10,020 nucleotides of DNA from NCBI GenBank assembly GCA_031272685.1, contig JAISTI010000210.1, positions 1-10,020 on the forward strand. Reading direction: 5' to 3'. Of this stretch, positions 6,097 to 10,020 are shown piece by piece. Source of the stretch: Propionibacteriaceae bacterium (GTDB lineage Bacteria > Actinomycetota > Actinomycetes > Propionibacteriales > Propionibacteriaceae). The first letter of the stretch is position 1; the number at the start of each line of letters is the position of its first letter. Both the position numbers and the translations under genes were made by a program. Below the pieces are notes generated by a model. The model was not told the origin of the DNA. It saw only the letters and a program-made list of their open reading frames with translations, and ran no database searches.

Positions 6097-7968
6097 CTAC
6101 TTCACCTTTTTCGAGGTTTTCACCGCGCTCCACGGCCCGTAGTAGGTGCCTTTGAGCGTGCCGGACTTGACCACCCGCACCGCCCGGACGCGGAACTGGT
6201 ACGCCTTGCCTTTGGTGAGTTTGGCCACCTTCAGCGCGGCCTTGGTGGCGGCCACCGTCTTCGACTTCCAGGCCTTCTTGCCCTTTACGCGGTATTGCAC
6301 CTGGTATTTCGTGGCTAGCTGTTTGGCCGCCACCTTGGCCCATTTTGCCGTCACAGCCTTCTTGCCGACGGTGAGGCTCTTGAGGGAGACCTTCGAGAGC
6401 GTGACTTTCGCGGTTGTCGGGGTCGGCTCGTCGAGGGCGGCGATCTTGGCCGTCGCCGTGCTCCAGGCGGAAGTGGCGGCGGTGTAGTCGGGGTGGGAGG
6501 CGCTCACGCGCGCAGAGATGGTCTGACCCGCGTCGGCGGCGGTGAGCTTGTAGCTGCTGCCGGTCGCACCGGGAATGGCGGTGCTGCCGCGGCGCCACTC
6601 GTAGCTGAGCTGGGCATCGGCGGGGCTGGTGCCGGTGACGGTGGCCGTGAGCGTCCAGCCCACCTGGGTGGTGCCTTCGATTTTCACCGTGCCGGGCTTG
6701 GCCGCCAGCTTGTCTTGCACCAGGTCTTTCGAGCCGACGCCGTTGCTGTACACGCCCATCCAGCCGGAGTGGGCGGTGATGTAGCCGTCTTTGGTGGCGG
6801 TGATTCTCAGGAAGACCACGCTGCCAAGGTCGGCGGCGGTGAGCTTGTAGCTGGTGCCGGTCGCTCCCGGGATGTCCACCGGGGTCTTGACGTGGGGGTA
6901 GGTGGTGGACGGGAGGGTGCAGCCCAAAGTGCATTCGGCGCGGCCCCACTGGTAGCTGAGGGTGGCGCCGGGTTCGAGGGTTTCGATGGTGGCGGTGAGG
7001 GTCTGGCCGACATTGTGGTCGCCGACCACGTAGACGCCGCTGAGCGCGACGATGGGGATGGCGAAGACGCGCACGTCGTAGTCGTATTGGGTTTGCGGCG
7101 CTCCGGTGACCCCGGTGATGGTGACGTGGTAGACGTCCGGGGTGTCGGCGGCGGGCTTGCCGAGGGCGGGCATCACCCAGCCGAAGCCGTTGCTCACCTG
7201 CCGCACGTCGCTCACCGATACCGGGCTGCCGTTCTTGGTGACGGCGACGCTGGCGGCGGCGGTGCTGCCCGCCTTCAGGTAGAACGACCAGTCGGGGGCG
7301 GTGTCGTAGGCGAGCTGGTAGGGGAAATACCCCGCCGACGGCCACGACCAGTATTCCGGGGTGGCGATGGAGCCGGTGTAGCCGTGCATCACGTTGTAGC
7401 CGCTGGTGGAGCCGGAAGCGAACGAGGCGAAGCTCCCGTGGAGGATCTGGGCGCGGTGGCCGAGGGCGCGGTTGGACGAGCCGGGGTCGTCTATGTACAG
7501 CGGTACGGACGCGGCCCCGGCGATGGTGGCGATTATCTCCCCGGACGCCCCGGCGGGAAAGGTGTCCGCCCCATCTGCGGTGTAACACGGCCAGGTGGCG
7601 TCGCGGGTGTGGTTGAGGGTGCCTTTCGCGTGCAGCATCAGCGCCGCCTGCTGGGTGGCGGCGAAAGCGGCGGTGTTTTCCGTGGCGTTTGGCAGCCCGG
7701 CCAACGCCCGCGCGAAGTTGATGGCGGTGAAGGTGGCGTCTTGCGCGGCCGGCGACGGCGCGCCCGGATCGCAGGTGGCGGCGTCTCCAGTCCACCCGAT
7801 CGGCACATCCAGCGCCGGCAGATATTGCGTCAAATACGCCTGCCGCACCGAGTCCACAGACGTGGGATCAATGGTGACTGGCGCGCTGCGCGCCACCGGA
7901 GCCGTTCCCGCCAGCACCGATGCCGTCAACGCGGCGCACGCAAAAGCTGAAGCGATTTTCCTGAACAT
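6097..7968 (-). CDS. Secreted CAP-domain protein with two Ig-like repeats and a FnIII domain
   Basis: A 623-aa exported protein of unknown target. Residues 1-29 are a signal peptide (MFRKIASAF, a hydrophobic core, cleavage near ARS-A). Residues about 50-300 carry a CAP (SCP/PR-1-like) domain of the bacterial type: INFARALAGLP, the QQAALMLHAKGTLNHT helix with His120, SGEIIATI with Glu144, and NRALGHRAQILHG with His171, candidates for the CAP His/Glu cavity. Two Ig-like repeats follow (about 319-405 and 427-507), each with VGxTLTAT, SYxW and PGATGxSYKLTAAD. A linker, EPTPTTAK, leads to a very Lys-rich FnIII-type domain (about 522-619: TKYQVQYRVKG, then KAYQFRVRAV, YYGPWS). There is no LPXTG signal or C-terminal membrane helix, so the protein is probably released or held by charge. 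ATG at 7968 is chosen over an ATG at 8007 because GGGGGGAG lies just upstream and only this start gives a clean signal peptide. Confidence 0.88.
   Translation of the reverse strand: MFRKIASAFACAALTASVLAGTAPVARSAPVTIDPTSVDSVRQAYLTQYLPALDVPIGWTGDAATCDPGAPSPAAQDATFTAINFARALAGLPNATENTAAFAATQQAALMLHAKGTLNHTRDATWPCYTADGADTFPAGASGEIIATIAGAASVPLYIDDPGSSNRALGHRAQILHGSFASFASGSTSGYNVMHGYTGSIATPEYWSWPSAGYFPYQLAYDTAPDWSFYLKAGSTAAASVAVTKNGSPVSVSDVRQVSNGFGWVMPALGKPAADTPDVYHVTITGVTGAPQTQYDYDVRVFAIPIVALSGVYVVGDHNVGQTLTATIETLEPGATLSYQWGRAECTLGCTLPSTTYPHVKTPVDIPGATGTSYKLTAADLGSVVFLRITATKDGYITAHSGWMGVYSNGVGSKDLVQDKLAAKPGTVKIEGTTQVGWTLTATVTGTSPADAQLSYEWRRGSTAIPGATGSSYKLTAADAGQTISARVSASHPDYTAATSAWSTATAKIAALDEPTPTTAKVTLSKVSLKSLTVGKKAVTAKWAKVAAKQLATKYQVQYRVKGKKAWKSKTVAATKAALKVAKLTKGKAYQFRVRAVRVVKSGTLKGTYYGPWSAVKTSKKVK
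6532..6567 (-). repeat. Ig-like repeat DNA copy B
   Basis: This 36-bp stretch matches 6829-6864 with a single mismatch and in the same reading phase. It encodes the ATGSSYKLTAAD part of the second Ig-like repeat in the CAP-domain protein. Such high nucleotide identity within two otherwise divergent repeats suggests recent duplication or gene conversion of the motif. Confidence 0.75.
6829..6864 (-). repeat. Ig-like repeat DNA copy A
   Basis: This is the partner of 6532-6567 and encodes ATGTSYKLTAAD of the first Ig-like repeat. The single mismatch causes the Thr/Ser difference. Flanking sequence of the two Ig-like units is clearly diverged, and the first unit has an insertion of about 15 residues with two Cys (AECTLGCTL) that the second lacks. 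Confidence 0.75.
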
Positions 7969-8145
7969 GGCTCCCCCCAAAGTCTGGTGCCACCCATTAT
8001 TGCCCATCCACCAACCGCCCGCGGAGTTTTCCAGTAATTACACCCTCGACAGCCAGGAGTCGCGTAGGATTGCCGACACAAAAGGCTATGTCCCAAGCTG
8101 GTTTGCCACCTATGACCGTGGGGAACGCTATGTGACTGACGCCGA
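7969..8145. other. Intergenic region upstream of the CAP-domain gene
   Basis: No gene is supported here. On the minus strand AATAAT at 7996-8001 is a candidate -10 for the CAP-domain gene; it would give a leader of about 20 nt containing GGGGGGAG at 7971-7978. No good -35 is seen. The plus strand has A+T-richer sequence than the neighbours, with short frames that carry no recognisable motif before the helix-turn-helix-like fragment begins at 8146. Confidence 0.4.
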
Positions 8146-8334
8146 ATGGGTGAAGCGTTTCCCGCACACGACCGTCTTGCCGACAAACTGGACGAAGAAA
8201 ACCCCCTGGAGCTGAGCGTCCGCGCGAATCTGCGCAGATACCGCAAAGAGCGGGGGTTGAGCCAGGATCTCCCCGCTGAGGCTGCGGCTAAAGGCCCGCC
8301 GTGGCAAGCGGCAAAAGCTGGGCAAACCGGCTAA
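8146..8334 (+). pseudogene. Short XRE-type helix-turn-helix-like fragment
   Basis: A 62-codon plus-strand frame. Residues about 20-40 (PLELSVRANLRRYRKERGLS) look like the first helix of an XRE/Cro-type DNA-binding domain, where 'LRxxRKERGLSQ' is typical. What follows (QDLPAEAAAKGPPWQ) resembles the next helix but has lost its normal spacing, and the recognition helix is missing. The other two frames do not restore it. The start has no ribosome binding site, an in-frame stop lies close upstream, and codon use is less G/C-rich at third positions than in the neighbours. I read it as a decayed regulator gene; a tiny real protein is possible. Its TAA overlaps the pmt stop on the other strand. Confidence 0.35.
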
Positions 8335-10020
8335 ATCCAGGTGGGGAACCAGATGCGCAGCAGCCACTGCCAGCGGGGGAGGACCTCGTCGGTCAGGATG
8401 GGGTAGATGAAGGCGAAGTTCAGGGCGACCAGGCCGACAAAGGCGCCGACGGCGGCGCCGCGCAGCACGCGGTTCGGCCCGCGTTTCGGCCCCAGCAGCA
8501 ATGCCAGGCACAGGGCCAGCTCGATGCACATGAACGGGATCATGGTGATGGTGTAGAAGGAGAAGGTGGGGCGTCCGGAGTAGATCCACCAGGGCACGTA
8601 GCTGGCTGCGGCGGCGAGCACGCCCACACCGAAGCGCCAGTCGCGGTCGCCGATCCACCACACGAAGCCCAGCACCAGCGCCAGCGCGCACGCCCACCAA
8701 AGCAGCGGGGTGCCCATGCCGGTGATGACGCGCAGGCACTCGCCTTGGTCGAGCGGGCAGCCGTCCGTGCCCGGCTGGATGTCGTTCACGGCGTCCATCG
8801 CCGTCGGGCGGATCATGAACAGCCACTGCCACGGATGCGACTCGTAGGAGGGGGTGGCCTCCTCCATCATGTATTTGCCGGTGTGGAAGTTGTAGATGTC
8901 GATGTGGTCGTGCAGGAATGAGGCGACATCCGGGCCGAGCGCCTTCACCGACGGGTCGTCGGGGTTGTCGGCGCCCCACTGCCGGTCGTAGCCGCCCGAC
9001 GTGAGGAACCAGCCGGTCCAGGTGGCGATGTAGACGGGCACCGCCACCACCACCATGCGGAAGAACGCGGGAATGCCGTCGATGATCAGCGCCACCCAGG
9101 CGTTCCAGCCCGCCCCGGCGAGCCGCCGCGCGCCGACATCCCACATCACGCACAGCACGCCCATCACCGCGAGCACATACACCGAGTTCCATTTCACGGC
9201 CACGGAAAGCCCGAAGAGCACCCCAGCCGCCAGCCGCCACGGCCGCAGCCACACCACCGGGCCGAACTCCCCGCCGAAATCGTCTACGCCGCGCAGCTCC
9301 AGCTTTTCGGCGATCCGCCGCCGGTAGTAATCCCGGTCGGCGACACAGGCGGAGACGGCGGCCACCAGGAACATCGCCTGGAAGATGTCGAGCAGCGCCA
9401 CCCGCGACATCACGAAAGTCAGCCCGTCGAGCGTGAGCAGCAACCCGGCTAGCGCGCCAATCCAGGTGGAGCGGGCGATCCGGCGCCCGAGCCGGATGGG
9501 AAGCAGCACCATCACCGACCCGGCGATTGCGGCGGAGAAACGCCAGCCGAAAGAGTTCATGCCGAAAAGCTGTTCGCCCAAGCCGATGAGCCATTTGCCC
9601 AAAGGCGGGTGGACGACGAAAGCCGGGTTGTCCTCGAAGACGTTCACATTTCCGGAAACCACCACGTCGTTGACCGGGGTGCCGTTCACCTCTTCCGGCC
9701 AAGAGCGCTCGGCCCCGGTCTGGATGAGGGTGTAGGCGTCTTTGGCGTAGAAAGTCTCGTCGAACACCAGCTTGTTGGGATAGCCCAGGTTCACCAGCTT
9801 CACCACCAGCCCGAAAAGGGTGATGGCCAGGGTGATCAGCCAGGCGTTCAGCTTGTCCATGGGCTGCCAGTCGCGCAGCCGCTCCACATTCGTGCGCGAG
9901 TCGAACCAGCGCGGCTTCGGCGGCGCTATCGGGGACGCCAACTCCGGCACCGGGCCAGGGGTGGAATCCGCAATGGGGCTCTCAGCGGGCGGGACATCTG
10001 CGACCGGGGCAGCTGCGACA
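8331..10020 (-). CDS. pmt: Polyprenyl-phosphate-mannose-protein O-mannosyltransferase, N-terminus beyond the right edge
   Basis: Pmt is a multi-pass membrane enzyme that moves mannose from polyprenyl-phosphate-mannose to Ser/Thr of proteins leaving through the Sec system, acting on the outer face of the membrane. Numbered from a GTG at 9950, it shows a first membrane helix at about 36-52, the catalytic-loop acidic pair in LVFDETFYAKDAY (Asp64, Glu65), FVVHPPLGKWLIGLGEQLFG at 111-130, GWRFSAA, and the RVALLDIFQAMF segment. The C-terminal half has SHPWQWLFMIRPTA and several further helices, and it ends with IYPILTDEVLPRWQW and WFPTWI, as in the mycobacterial Pmt. The GTG has no ribosome binding site, and the same frame stays open to the edge with an Ala/Pro-rich stretch (VAAAPVADVPPAESPIAD), so the true start probably lies outside the window. 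If the GTG is used, the protein has 539 aa. Confidence 0.95.
   Translation of the reverse strand, partial: VAAAPVADVPPAESPIADSTPGPVPELASPIAPPKPRWFDSRTNVERLRDWQPMDKLNAWLITLAITLFGLVVKLVNLGYPNKLVFDETFYAKDAYTLIQTGAERSWPEEVNGTPVNDVVVSGNVNVFEDNPAFVVHPPLGKWLIGLGEQLFGMNSFGWRFSAAIAGSVMVLLPIRLGRRIARSTWIGALAGLLLTLDGLTFVMSRVALLDIFQAMFLVAAVSACVADRDYYRRRIAEKLELRGVDDFGGEFGPVVWLRPWRLAAGVLFGLSVAVKWNSVYVLAVMGVLCVMWDVGARRLAGAGWNAWVALIIDGIPAFFRMVVVAVPVYIATWTGWFLTSGGYDRQWGADNPDDPSVKALGPDVASFLHDHIDIYNFHTGKYMMEEATPSYESHPWQWLFMIRPTAMDAVNDIQPGTDGCPLDQGECLRVITGMGTPLLWWACALALVLGFVWWIGDRDWRFGVGVLAAAASYVPWWIYSGRPTFSFYTITMIPFMCIELALCLALLLGPKRGPNRVLRGAAVGAFVGLVALNFAFIYPILTDEVLPRWQWLLRIWFPTWI

Noticed and set aside
5837..7795. 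Minus-strand 652-codon frame over rmuC and the CAP-domain gene
   Set aside because: It is an out-of-frame reading of two well-supported genes and crosses their boundary; its Arg/His-rich composition is typical of high-GC shadow frames.
6493..7950. Plus-strand 485-codon Gly/Val-rich frame
   Set aside because: It is antisense to the CAP-domain gene and reflects its Ala/Thr/Ser codons; the minus-strand frame has a signal peptide and clear domains.
8040..8215. Plus-strand frame ending in YVTDAEWVKRFPHTT...KKTPWS as a second small gene
   Set aside because: The open frame extends antisense deep into the CAP-domain gene, has no start with a ribosome binding site in the gap, and matches no family I recognise.
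8128..9702. Minus-strand 524-codon frame overlapping pmt
   Set aside because: It is out of frame with pmt, whose DE pair, HPPLGK motif and membrane helices are intact. It also continues through the pmt stop region without any known motif.

Overview
The window is a chromosomal segment from a high-G+C actinobacterium. GTG starts, high GC at third codon positions, an actinobacterial-type Pmt protein mannosyltransferase and a divergent xseA/ispH pair all point that way. The secreted cysteine peptidase and the CAP/Ig-like/FnIII surface-type protein would fit a host-associated lineage such as Actinomycetaceae, but the genus cannot be fixed from this sequence.

Layout, left to right. (1) 1-452, minus: the N-terminal part of a secreted papain-type (C1) cysteine peptidase, cut by the left edge. 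(2) 526-2346, minus: ilvD, dihydroxy-acid dehydratase (branched-chain amino acid and pantothenate precursor synthesis). (3) 2393-3795, minus: xseB and xseA, the two subunits of exonuclease VII, with overlapping stop and start codons. (4) 3818-4744, plus: ispH, last enzyme of the MEP isoprenoid pathway, divergent from xseA with only 22 bp between start codons. That gap holds two TANNNT-type -10 boxes which overlap each other, so both genes look leaderless and share one bidirectional promoter region. (5) 4741-6048, minus: rmuC, convergent with ispH; the two stop codons share bases. (6) 6097-7968, minus: a secreted CAP-domain protein followed by two Ig-like repeats and a lysine-rich FnIII domain. 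(7) 7969-8330: a gap of about 360 bp holding a short plus-strand frame that looks like the broken remnant of an XRE-type helix-turn-helix gene. (8) 8331 to the right edge, minus: pmt, a membrane protein O-mannosyltransferase whose reading frame stays open past the window edge.

Functionally the window mixes core metabolism (ilvD, ispH), DNA maintenance (exonuclease VII, RmuC) and cell-surface or secretory functions (C1 peptidase, CAP/FnIII protein, Pmt). Pmt could glycosylate secreted proteins such as the two encoded here, but that is inference. I found no transposase, integrase, CRISPR array, tRNA or rRNA, and no convincing new multi-gene system. The most unusual signals are the overlapping leaderless bidirectional promoter at 3802-3811, the duplicated hairpin-forming tail of xseB, and the partial secreted peptidase at the left edge.
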